Shown here piece by piece: positions 1-9,748 of a stretch of 64,000 bases of DNA. Source of the DNA: Chamaecrista fasciculata. Taxonomy: Eukaryota; Streptophyta; Magnoliopsida; Fabales; Fabaceae. Positions within the stretch are counted from its first letter, which is position 1. Each line of letters opens with the position of its first letter. The stretch is from the NCBI GenBank assembly GCA_003254925.1, contig QANZ01010690.1, forward strand, positions 34,957-98,956, in the 5' to 3' direction. The notes under the pieces are model-generated. The model saw only the letters and a program-made list of their open reading frames with translations. It was not told the DNA's origin and did not search any database. The position numbers and the translations under genes were made by a program.

Positions 1-400
1 TTTTTTCAAAATCTTCATTCGTTTTAGTCCCAAATCCTAAAAATAAAATTGTAAAGTGTCCCAAAACTCTTTCAAACATTCCAATTTAGTCCTTAAAAAT
101 ATTAAAAACCCTAAACCTTAAACCTTAAAACCCCAAACCCTAAACCCTAAACCCTAAAAAAAAGTCTAAGTTCAACAATTAGGTCCTTGACCCACTTTTA
201 TTCCATTATTCTCAATTCCCCCTTTTTTTCAAAATCTTCATTCGTTTTAGTCCCAAATCCTCAAAATAAAATTGTAAAGTGTCCCAAAATTCTTTCAAAC
301 ATTCCAATTTAGTCCTTAAAAATATTAAAAACCCTAAACCCTAAAACCCTAACTCCTAAACCCTTTAAACTTTAAAAAAAACAAATCTTCATCTTCATCC
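1..400. repeat. Tandem repeat unit with telomere-like CCCTAAA runs
   Basis: Two direct copies of a unit spaced 223 bp apart start near 7 and 230 (CAAAATCTTCATTCG...). Each copy ends in runs of CCCTAAA / CCTTAAA variants (105-157 and 330-365). CCCTAAA is the complement of the plant telomere unit TTTAGGG, so this is interstitial telomere-like sequence rather than a chromosome end. The second copy is followed by a pyrimidine-rich CTTCATCGTCCTCACGTC stretch with its own short repeat. The left copy is cut by the window edge, so the array may be longer. Confidence 0.7.
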
Positions 401-840
401 TCACGTCGTCCTCTTCCTCTTCATCGTCCTCACGTCGTCCTCTTCCTCTTCCTCTTCTGCGTCTGCAAATCAGAGGGGATCAGCCAAAATCGAGCCAAAA
501 GCGAGCCGAAAGCGAGCCAAAATCGAAGGGATCTGCCAGAAACGAAATCGTGAATGTAGAATCCAAATTTTTTTTTTCCAGAATTTCATATATATGGTGT
601 TTTTGCGTTCAGTTTTCGAAGTCTTCGATTTGCCCAAATCTTTGCTTGTTGTAAGAAATTGATTTAAGGGTTATATTTTTTCGACTCCTAAGATTCGGAT
701 TGTCACAAAAATTTTCGTAAAAAATCATTAAGAACATGTCAGTGTGTTCGTGTCCGTGTCGTGTCCCGTGTCCGTGTCAGTGGCCATGCTTCCTAGTCAT
801 TAACTCTTAGAAAAAAAATTGTGAAAATCTTGAAAAAAAA
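401..840. other. Intergenic, no gene seen
   Basis: The stretch begins with short direct repeats (TCCTCACGTCGTCCTCTTCC and GAGCCAAAAGCGAGCC-like units). A run of GTGTCCGTGTCGTGTCC near 745-780 resembles the repeat at 7391-7725. No ORF or RNA gene is supported. Confidence 0.5.
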
Positions 841-1270
841 GGATAAATTATACTTTGGTACCCTGTGGTTTGACGCTATTTCACTTTGGTACCCTGTGGT
901 TTGAAACTTGACACTTTGGTACCCTATGGTATTCTCCATTAACACTTTGGTACCCTTTGGAGCTATTTTGTAATTTTAACCATAACAAATTTTTCAAAAA
1001 TTACATATTGACCCCAAAAAATTTTCAAAAAATTACAAATAGGTCCTTGGATACATATTATCTAGGGACTAAAATGAAAACTTTAAAAAAATTTGGGGTC
1101 AATATGTAATTTTTGCAAAATTTTGTTATGGTTAAAATTGCAAAATAGGTCCAAAGGGTACCAAAGTATTAATGAAGAATACCACAGGGTACCAAAGTGT
1201 CAGGTTTCAAACCACAAGGTACCAAAGTAAAATAGGGTCAAACCACAAGGTATCAAAATATAATTTATCA
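841..1270. mobile_element. Mutator-type foldback MITE, family A copy 1
   Basis: The left arm starts GGATAAATTATACTTTGG and the right arm ends as its complement (CCAAAGTA...TAATTTATC). Each arm carries repeated ACTTTGGTACCCTGTGG units. The middle holds the diverged pair TTTTGTAATTTTAACCATAA / GGTTAAAATTGCAAAATAGG. Adenine runs flank both sides (833-840 and 1270-1281), so a TSD is compatible but uninformative. It is the same family as 6137-6535, where a clear 9-bp TSD is present, and it has no coding capacity. Confidence 0.75.
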
Positions 1271-2165
1271 AAAAAAAAAAAGTGCATATGGTATATATAT
1301 ATATTTGTATGAGAGAATGGCTAATTTTTTTAGAAAAGTTGAATGGACGATTATTTGTTTTCCTTTTAAATTGTAAGAATTAATAAAATAGAAGGAACAA
1401 AAAGTTATTATTTATGTAAAAATCTGAAGTATATTTATATTTTCAAAGTAAAAATTATATTTTCAAAGTTTAATTAATACACCTTAACAGTTAAGTATCC
1501 TAAAAACACTTGTTAGCATTACCCTAATTATTACTTCCCCTGGATCACAATATCTACTGGGATTTAGTGAATTTCTTTGTTTCAAAATATTCACTTTCTT
1601 ACAAATTCAAGAGAGTATTAATTACTTTTTTACAACTTTATCCCTGTTTATTCTCTCATTGTTTTAAATATTCTTTGAAAAAAGAGATGAATAAATAAGA
1701 GTAATTTAATTTTTTTATTTTATATTTTTATAAATTTAAAATAAATTAATATTTTTTTTAGTCTACTTGTAACTATAAAACTACATTAACTATAATGAGC
1801 CGAAGGAATAAATTGATCACATCTTACGATGTTTAAGAGTTTGAAACTTTGAATATATAAATTTATTTTTTGGGTGGGCCACTATGTATCACACCACTTA
1901 ACTTTTTCCCCATAAATGAGATATATATTTTTTTTTGTGAAAATAAATGAGATATATTAAATGTTAGGCTATTAAATACATTAAGTTTTCAATAAATGTG
2001 ATCATACATTGAGGAATTTAATGTGTTTCGGCTGGATAAATATTGCATAATAAATAATGTGAATATCACAGAATTTATTATACGACTATTTTAATGAACT
2101 CCCAATAAGAACTAACTTACGTGTTTCAACAAGATAAGAAAAATAAAAAATTGGACATTTCAAAG
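1271..2165. other. Intergenic AT-rich sequence
   Basis: No gene is supported. A stretch around 1535-1800 is vaguely like a decayed Stowaway MITE, but its ends do not match well. Confidence 0.4.
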
Positions 2166-2690
2166 AGATCAAAACCTCAAATTGGTCCCAAAAGAATTTA
2201 GATAGTTTATAAATAATTTATTTCAGATTGATCTTATGTATTTTTTATAATTTTTTTATACAAATTTTTAGAAATTTTCAAATTGGTTCTAAATCTACTT
2301 CGAAAATGCGCCTCATGTTGATAGTCTCAACTAGATAGAGAAAAAATCTTAAAGAATTAACACAGTTTCCAAATCATCACATTTGGATTTGAAAGGAGAG
2401 AGCTATGACTAAATTTGACTATGAAATGAGTAATTCACCTTTGGAACTCAATTTAATCTCGTTTGTTAACGACCCCAACTGGATAAATAAAATATCCATT
2501 AAAAGCAAACAGTAGCTCTAGATTCGTCGCATTTGAACTTGAAACGAGAGAGATATGACCACACATTCATTAGTTTGGGACTAATTTGAGAAATTATAGA
2601 ACTTGTTGGACCAATATGAAATTAATGAAATACTTAGGACCAATTTGAAATCTATCCCGTACATTTGGGACCAATTTGAGGTTTTGACCA
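2166..2690. mobile_element. Mutator-type foldback MITE, family B
   Basis: The left end AGATCAAAACCTCAAATTGG mirrors the right end CCAATTTGAGGTTTTGACCA. Flanking 9-mers ATTTCAAAG (2157-2165) and AATTCAAAG (2691-2699) match at 8 of 9 bases, as expected of an aged Mutator-type TSD. The interior contains lines such as GATTCGTCGCATTTGAACTT that recur near 7740-8380, 34430-34900 and 41930-42230. The element ends about 40 bp upstream of the first F-box gene's TATA-like motif, so it may form part of the distal promoter. Confidence 0.65.
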
Positions 2691-2727
2691 AATTCAAAGC
2701 ACTAAATATGCATTATTTCCTCATAAT

Positions 2728-2733
2728 TATAAA
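2728..2733 (+). promoter_or_regulatory. Candidate TATA box of F-box gene 1
   Basis: TATAAA lies 119 bp before the chosen ATG at 2847. A second TATA-like stretch (CATATATTTAG) lies near 2757. The choice between them is not decidable from sequence. Confidence 0.35.
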
Positions 2734-2846
2734 CCGCATCACCCCATTATACGTTACATATATTTAGTTCCTTCCATGACTATAAGTAAGTGTTCACTTA
2801 TCTGAGTTTTCTCTATCACACACATACAATACAATACACATCTTCC

Positions 2847-5800
2847 ATGGCGGAATCTCCTGAATCAAAGTCTCAATCTCGAAGAATTTCTTCCAATGTA
2901 ACTCAAGATTTTGATCGGATAAGCAATTTGCCAGACCCCATCTTGTGTCACATCCTCTCGCTTCTTCCCACAAAAACGGCGATTCTCACAAGCATTTTGT
3001 CGAACAGGTGGAGGGCTCTCTGGACTTTCCTCCCAAATCTCGATTTAGACGACGAAATGCCATCCTTCAAGCCTCGCTATGATAAACCCCAAATAGAAGA
3101 ATCATCCCAATCGTTCTCGCAGTTCGTTTTTTCTGTTCTGCTTCAAAATCAAACCGAACCCATCAAGCGGTTTCGTCTAAAATGCATACACCCAAGTTGT
3201 AACGAGTTCAACATCAACGCGTGGGTTAATACAGTAATTAGGCGCAGCGTTGAGCATTTTGAACTTCACATTCCTTGTTCTAAGTACATTGCGTTACCTA
3301 GAAGCCTTTTCAATTGCAAAACTCTCGTTGTTCTGAAGCTGAACAAGTTGTACCTGAATTCAATAGAGTCTTTCTCTGTGAATCTTCCATTGCTTAAGGT
3401 TTTGCATCTTGGGGATGATGTTTTCACCAGATGTCATGATTCTGTAATCAAGCTTCTATGTGGGTGTCCTGTTCTTGAGGTTTTGTGGTTGGAATCACTG
3501 CATAATTTAACGTGTGGAGGAAAGATGTGTGCGAGTAATAAATTTGAGATAAGCTTTCCTCTTCTGAGAGAAGCAAATTTTGGGTTTTACTGGATTGATA
3601 GATGCAATAGGTCGCTGTTCAAGATTTTCAGAGCACTCTCTCAAGTACAAAGTTTATCAATTTCACTCCCTACTGCTAAGGTATGAAACTTCTCAGACCC
3701 TTTTACCTTGAAGTGTAGTTTAGTCTCTATATTTTATGGGTACTACCATTTTAGTCTTTGATTTAGTTCCTAAAAATTCATGACTCCTTAGTCTTTCTAT
3801 GGACACTTTACCACTATACATCAGTCTGTTCCAGAACTAGAACTATATTGTAAAAGGCTTGAATATTTGGGAACTAAATTAATTATTTTAAAAATTCAAG
3901 GACTGAACTAACAGCGCAGTATAGTTCATAAATTCAAGGACTAAATTGATGATTGATTCGTTTAATATGGTTCTTTTTTCAAATTGTAATTTGATATTCC
4001 CTTGATTGACTCAGTATGAGACTATTAGGTATCAGATATGCTGTGTAATTTTGTCAAAATCACAAATTAATCAGGGCTAGATAGGTTATGTGATTGGTGT
4101 AACGGGTTTAATAATTAGGATTAGATCATGGTGCTAATTTTATTTTGACGATGAAATTGAAGCAAAAATACTTTGGGAATTGGAAATACAATAGATATTG
4201 GTCTCTGAATCTGTCCCAATTTTAATCTCTAGATATTGGAAATACATTTTCTGGCCCTTTATGTTTTTTCTTTTACAAATGGGTTAACTATTTAGTCCCT
4301 AAAACTTTATCCGTGGAGATTAAATAATTGATGTTTGCAAAAAGTTAAGGGCTAAAAAATGTATTTCCAATACTAAGGGACTAACTTGTAGTTTTTGAAC
4401 AAATTTTAGGACTTCAAGTAGATTTTCTCTTAACAATAGCTATGGCCAGGTAAGTCATGTTATTGGTGTAAAGGGTAAAATAATCAGGGTTAGATAATGA
4501 TGCTAATATTGTTTTGACAATGAAATGGAAGCAAAATTCCTTTGGGAACTATATTGAATTCTACTGTGAAGTTCAGGGATATACTGCATAGTATATCCCT
4601 GAACTTCACAGTAGAATTCAATATGTTTGTTCTTCTTTAAAAATCTGAATACTATTTGTTGGTTTATACTTTATACCTTTCTTATATGCAGAATCTAGAA
4701 TGTGCTTCTACAACTGATATTCCAGCATTCAACAATTTAATCCAGTTGGAAATTACATTGGGATTCTATACAAGGAATTTGTTAGCAAAGTTGCTTGAAA
4801 AAAGCCACAAACTTGAAGTTCTTATCGTTACTAAGGTTTGAATTAAAGAATGAGTTCTATTTGATCAAAGGCTAAATTGCATAAAACCCCCATGAACTTT
4901 AGTGTATGTGCAAAAACCTTCATGAACTTTGAAAAGTAACAATAGACCCCTTGAACTTTTCATTTTTTCAAATAACCGTTTTTGTTAAAATTTCCATTGA
5001 AAAATAAGAAATGTTTTATTACTATTAATTACAACAATAGTTAAGTTTAATCTTGGATCAATATAAAATGCAACAACAATCATAAAATTATATATAAAAA
5101 AATCTTGATTTTTTCTAATAAAAATCGAGTAAACTAACAGTTTAGTCCCTAAAAGACCACTGAGCTGACAACTCAGTTCTTGAAAGATTAAAAAACACAT
5201 TTAGTTCTTGAAAGATCAAAATGGTATACTATTTAGTCCCTGAAAGATTAAAACGGTACACTATTTTATCCATAAAAAGGACTAATAAGTATACCGTTTT
5301 GATTTTTCAGAGATTAAATTATGCATTTCAATGTTTTAGGGACTAAGTTGTCAGCTCAATGATCTTTTAGGGACCAAATTGTTATTTTAATCATAATAAT
5401 CTTTTCAAAAGAAGTTTTTTGCACAAAACCAAAAGTTTACAGAATTTTTTGTCGCTTTTCAAAGTTCAGTGGGTTTTCTATAGAGTAACTAAAGTTCGAG
5501 GAAGCTTTATGCATTAAAGGCATTCATCAATTGTACGTGATCACTTTGGTCTTAGAGGGTTTTGTATGATATTTTCAGGAACTACATTACTATAAGAGTG
5601 GACCAGAACCAAGATGGACATATCCACTGCATGTTCCTGAATGCCTTTTGTATCATCTAAAAACTTTCTGCCTTAAAGAATTTCAAGGGTTGGAATGTGA
5701 GCTTGAATTGGCTGAATATGTTCTGAAGAATGGAAGAGTCTTGGAGACAATGGAGATTTGCTATTCTAGGTTCTTATATTTAGAGGCAAGGGACGATGAA

Positions 5801-5863
5801 ATCAGACAGACTTTATCTTCAATGCAAAGGACCTCTGAAACATGTCAACTTATAATTCACTGA
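2847..5863 (+). CDS. F-box/LRR/FBD protein 1 (three exons)
   Basis: Predicted substrate-receptor subunit of an SCF E3 ubiquitin ligase, acting in cytosol or nucleus. Exons are 2847-3680, 4692-4835 and 5579-5863, with GT-AG introns in phase 0, giving 420 aa. An N-terminal F-box spans about residues 23-62 (FDRISNLPDPILCHILSLLP, then the SILSNRWRALW stretch). Leucine-rich-repeat-like segments fill about 150-345. The last exon reads VPECLLYHLKTFCLKEFQG, the start of an FBD domain. The frame is open upstream to a GTG at 2790, but the first ATG is 2847, which matches the usual short leader before the F-box. The plan matches the gene at 43072: same intron phases and a last exon of the same 285 bp. 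Intron 1 (1011 bp) holds a perfect hairpin and intron 2 (743 bp) holds nested foldbacks. No frame break is seen. The family assignment is firm; the substrate is unknown. Confidence 0.88.
4551..4624. repeat. Perfect hairpin (35-bp arms, 4-nt loop) in intron 1 of F-box gene 1
   Basis: The arm 4551-4585 (ATATTGAATTCTACTGTGAA...) is the exact reverse complement of 4590-4624, with the loop GCAT between them. There is no mismatch in 35 bp, far better than the old foldbacks nearby. It lies in the sense intron and would fold in the pre-mRNA. No TSD or known MITE end is recognised. Confidence 0.9.
4866..5520. repeat. Nested foldback repeats in intron 2 of F-box gene 1
   Basis: The outer pair is GCATAAAACCCCCATGAACT (4879 on) against the diverged AAAGTTCGAGGAAGCTTTAT (near 5490-5510). 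The inner pair, about 5122-5395, is AACAGTTTAGTCCCTAAAAG against CTTTTAGGGACCAAATTGTT. An inner TAGTCCCTGAAAGATTAAAA unit is also repeated. This looks like one foldback element inserted into another. Coding exons are not affected. Confidence 0.6.
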
Positions 5864-6136
5864 ACCTTATCTCTTAAAAATAGGTATGAAATTGTGGTTT
5901 TTCATACCTAGTATATTTTTAAGGGCTTTTTGGAATTGAAATCTAGTTGATAAATTACCATCAAATATTGCATTGCTTTGGCTGTTGCATGGTGATATGT
6001 ATACTGAAACTATTATGGCAGTCTGTTCTTGGCTTTGCTAGCTACTTATGTGGAAACAATAGTTTAGAATTGCATATATGTAAGTTATTCCAAGATTCTT
6101 ATGACGATAAAATTTACTATTTTGTCATTGAATTTA

Positions 6137-6535
6137 GGGTAAATTATACTTTGGTACCCTGTAGTTTGACCCTATTTCACTTTGGTACCCTGTGGTTTGA
6201 AACCTGACACTTTGGTATCCTGTGGTATTCTGTATTAACACTTTGGTACCCTTTGGAGTTATTTTGTAATTTTAACCATAACAAATTTTGAAAAAATTAC
6301 ATATTGACCCCAATAAATTTTCAAGAAATTACAAATAGGTCCCTGGATACATATTATCTAAGGACTAAAATGAAAATTCAAAAAAATTTTGGGGTCAATA
6401 TGTAATTTTTGCAAAATTTGTTATGATTAAAATTACAAAATAGCTCCAAAGGGTACCAAAGTGTTAATGGAGAATACTACAGGGTACCAAAGTGAAATAG
6501 GGTCAAACCACAGGGTACCAAAGTGTAATTTACCC
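6137..6535. mobile_element. Mutator-type foldback MITE, family A copy 2
   Basis: The ends GGGTAAATTATACTTTGG and CCAAAGTGTAATTTACCC are inverted. The flanking 9-mer TTGAATTTA is perfect on both sides (6128-6136 and 6536-6544), the TSD length of Mutator-like elements. The element is 399 bp and non-coding. Arms carry several ACTTTGGTACCCTGTGG units and the interior is TTGGGGTCAATATGTAATTT-type sequence shared with copy 1. It sits 273 bp after the stop codon of F-box gene 1. Confidence 0.88.
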
Positions 6536-8555
6536 TTGAATTTATACCGGGTCAACGAATCAGTTCTTGAATAATTGAAATATATTAATCGATCCTTGAA
6601 ATATCACAATCGTCAACAATTTAGTCCTTAAGTCAAATCCAAGGACAAAAAAGAAAAATACAAATTCAATATAAATTTAGGGATCAAAAAGTATAAATTC
6701 AGGGACTAATAAGTACAAAATCAGTTCAAATCCAGGGATCAAATCGTCCTAGAAACCAATTCATATATTGACAATTATAATATTTCAGGGATTAAATAGT
6801 GTATTTCAATTATTTAAGGACTGATTTGTTAACTCGTTATAAATTTAAGGACCAAATAGTATATTTTCTTTTATGAACACTGTTCAGAGTAGAAAACCCA
6901 AGCAACAATAATTTAAACTTTGAAGTGCAGCAGATATAATATATATAGAGAGAGAAGGCATGAAGTAGATTTCAGCTGTCAAGGAGTGTAGCAGCCTGTT
7001 TTAACTTTTAAATTTGTGCCTCCTTCTATGAAAGTGGAAACTCCACATTGTCTAATAAAATTTCCTTCGAGGTTGGGAATAAAATAGAACTATTTTGGTG
7101 TTCATGGTTTTTAATACTTTTTTCCAAACATCACATTTCATTAGAAAATGTAAATAGACCCTTATGTTTGTAATTATATATATTAACCAAAAAAAACTAT
7201 ATATAAATATAATGAAAAAAACTATAAACTATCACATTTAATTTATAAAAACTATATATAAATATAACAAATGTTCATATTGGTCATGTTTTTTGCCTGA
7301 AAATTCATTTTAGTCACTTATCTTTTAGAATATTTAAATTTGTCTTATATGTTTCTAGAGTAGTTCACTTTGGTTCCAAACTATGAAAGAATAGACATTG
7401 ACACGGACACGAGACACGACACAGATACGGACACAGCGATACGCCAAACACTTAAAATTGCGCGACACCATACGACATATAGTTATATATATAAATAATT
7501 AAATATTCATAAATTTTAAGGAAAAATTTAAAAATTACAATATTTATTCATAATATAAGTCATATGTATTATTATTTTCTATTGTTTGTCATGTTAAAGT
7601 TACAAAAAATTAATTTTATATTTCAAAATTTACGAATATATGTCGTGTAGGTGTCGTACGGGTATTGGACACTGACACGTGTCCGACACGGCGACAGGAC
7701 CGAAAAATGAAGTGTCCATGCTTCATAGGTTCCAAACTACTAAATATAATCATATCTATCTAGTCTTAAGTTCAAATGCAACAAGTCAGAGCTAATAATT
7801 ACCTTTGACGAGTACTTCTCCATCTAGCTGGAGCCGTCAGCAAACAATGTCAAATTGAGTCTGAAAAGTGGGTCACTCGTGTTTCATAGTGAAACAAGTG
7901 AAGTTGGTCATTTACTTGTTTCAAGTTCAAATGCGATAAGTTTGAAGTTACGAATTACTCTTAACGAGTCATTTTTCTACCCAATTGAAAAACGTCAATA
8001 AATAAGGTCAAATTCATCCTGATAGTGGGTTTTGAGACCAATTTTTCATAATTTTCACTTTTTAGTCTCAAACCCACTTTTGGACATGATTTAACCACAT
8101 TTGTTGATAGTTTCAACTGGGTAGAAAAATCGCTCGTCAAGAGTAACTTGTAGTTTCGAGTAACTCATAGTTTCAAACTTGTCATATTCATACTTATAAC
8201 AAGAGATATACGGTTAATTTTTCTTATTTGACGGTGAAATGAGCCGTCAACTTTTCAAACTCGATTAGATCTTGTTTATTGATGGTCTCAACTGAATAGG
8301 AAAATATCTGTCAAAAGCAACCTGTAACTTTGGACTTGTCACATTTGAAGTTGAAATGAGAGAGATAAGAATCGTATGATTATAATCAGTAATTTGGGAC
8401 TAAAGTAAACCATTATGAAAATATATAATTAAGACTAGTTCAAATTCTCTTAAAGATAAAGGAACAAAATAAACTTTGAGATAAAAATAAAGAATTAATT
8501 TGAGCATTCAACCTTTGTATTTCATGTTTTTTTAATTTATAACCAATAAAAAATA
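6536..8555. other. Intergenic with decayed repeats
   Basis: 6550-6870 is a foldback of the GTTCTTGAATAATTGAAATA / GGGATTAAATAGTGTATTTC type, related to the intron 2 repeat of F-box gene 1. 7391-7725 is a GACACGGACACGAGACACGA...CGTGTCCGACACGG element. 7740-8430 holds two or three diverged copies of the CGTCGCATTTGAA / GTAGAAAAATCGCTCGTCAA family also seen at 2281-2690 and 34430-34900. No gene is supported. Confidence 0.5.
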
Positions 8556-8998
8556 GGGTAAATTACACAAAATGACTTTGTGGTTTGGCCCATTTTCAGA
8601 TAAGGTCCATGTGGTTTAAAAAGTGTCAAATAGGGTCCCTGTGATTTGCTTCGTTAACAAAAAGGGTCTTGAGGTATATTTCCGTCCAAAATTTGACAAA
8701 AAATTTGGCTAAAATACTATTTTAAGACCCTAACTATTAATTTTTATGCGTTTGACTCTCTATTTGTATGAGAGAAGGACTTTGACCCTTTGACGAAAAT
8801 CTTAGCTAGTTAGGGTCAAATAGGGAGTTAAACGCATAAAAATTAATAGTTAGAGTCTTAAAATAGTATATTAGCTAAGATTTTTGTCAAATTTTGGACG
8901 AAAATATACCTCAGGATCATTTTTTGTTAACGGAGTACACCATAGGGATCCTATCTGAAAATGGGCCAAATCACAGGGCCCTTTTATGTAATTTACCC
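8556..8998. mobile_element. Mutator-type foldback MITE, same end family as the Pack-MULE
   Basis: Starts GGGTAAATTACACAAAATGA and ends CCTTTTATGTAATTTACCC. A perfect 9-bp TSD, TAAAAAATA, lies at 8547-8555 and 8999-9007. It is 443 bp and non-coding. Its terminal ~100 bp (GTGGTTTGGCCCATTTTCAG, AAAAAGTGTCAAATAGGGTC) match both arms of the gene-bearing element at 49147-50613, making this a likely internally deleted or parallel member of that family. Confidence 0.9.
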
Positions 8999-9412
8999 TA
9001 AAAAATAATTGCATATATACCTATATTGTTAATTTTTGTCCTGAGTCATTTTGAATAGGAATGGTAATGGATAGGGTACCCGATGGTTTTGTCACACCTG
9101 TATCCGTATCCGTTCTGTCTAACCAATATCCGTACCCGTACCTTATCTGATATCTAGTATCCGACGGGTACCCGAAATATCCGAAAAAAATATAAAAACG
9201 GGTAGGATATCATATTTTATAAATTGGATATATCGTGTACCCTATATCCAGAATCCATCAACTAAAATAAACAAATGAAATTATATTTTAAATTTTTTTT
9301 AATATAAAAAGTTAAATATAAAATAAAAAATGATTATATAAAAAATATATACAAAAATAATTAATTAAATTTAAACAATTATATATAAAATATTAAATTG
9401 AATGTAAAATGA
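8999..9412. other. Remnant of a GGGTACCCGA-type repeat
   Basis: 9055-9260 carries TACCCGATGG, CCGTACCCGTACC and GGTACCCGAAATATCC units typical of dispersed plant hAT-like non-autonomous repeats. Only one end is recognisable. AT-rich sequence follows up to the LTR-like start at 9413. Confidence 0.4.
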
Positions 9413-9748
9413 TGAACTAGGTTCTGGCTGGGGGTCATTACCTGGTTCAGATGAGGCAACTCTGGGTTGAAGGTTACCTGCAAGACAATGAACACACAAG
9501 GTGACCCTGCGATTCACCTCCGATGCTTAAGTTAGTAAGGGTTATGAGCTCAATAACGTCAATTGACTGAGTAGAGAGCGTACCTTTTTCTAGTGTGAAG
9601 GGCTAACCTTTTATACTGGCTGAGGGTGATCTGGCGTGATCTTGCCATAAATGCTTGGATGCTTGATTGTGATCCTGGCTGATCTGATTGTGATCCTTGG
9701 CTCCCACGTAATTTCCTTTCCAGTGAAAGGTGTCTGGATGGCCAAGGC

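Noticed and set aside
1535..1800. Possible decayed Stowaway MITE
   Set aside because: CTTCCCCTGGATCA and the complement of GAGCCGAAGGAAT match too poorly and no TA-flanked ends could be fixed.
5947..6207. 86-codon + strand frame after F-box gene 1
   Set aside because: Overlaps the start of the MITE at 6137 and has no relation to the F-box gene, whose stop at 5863 is at the expected family position.
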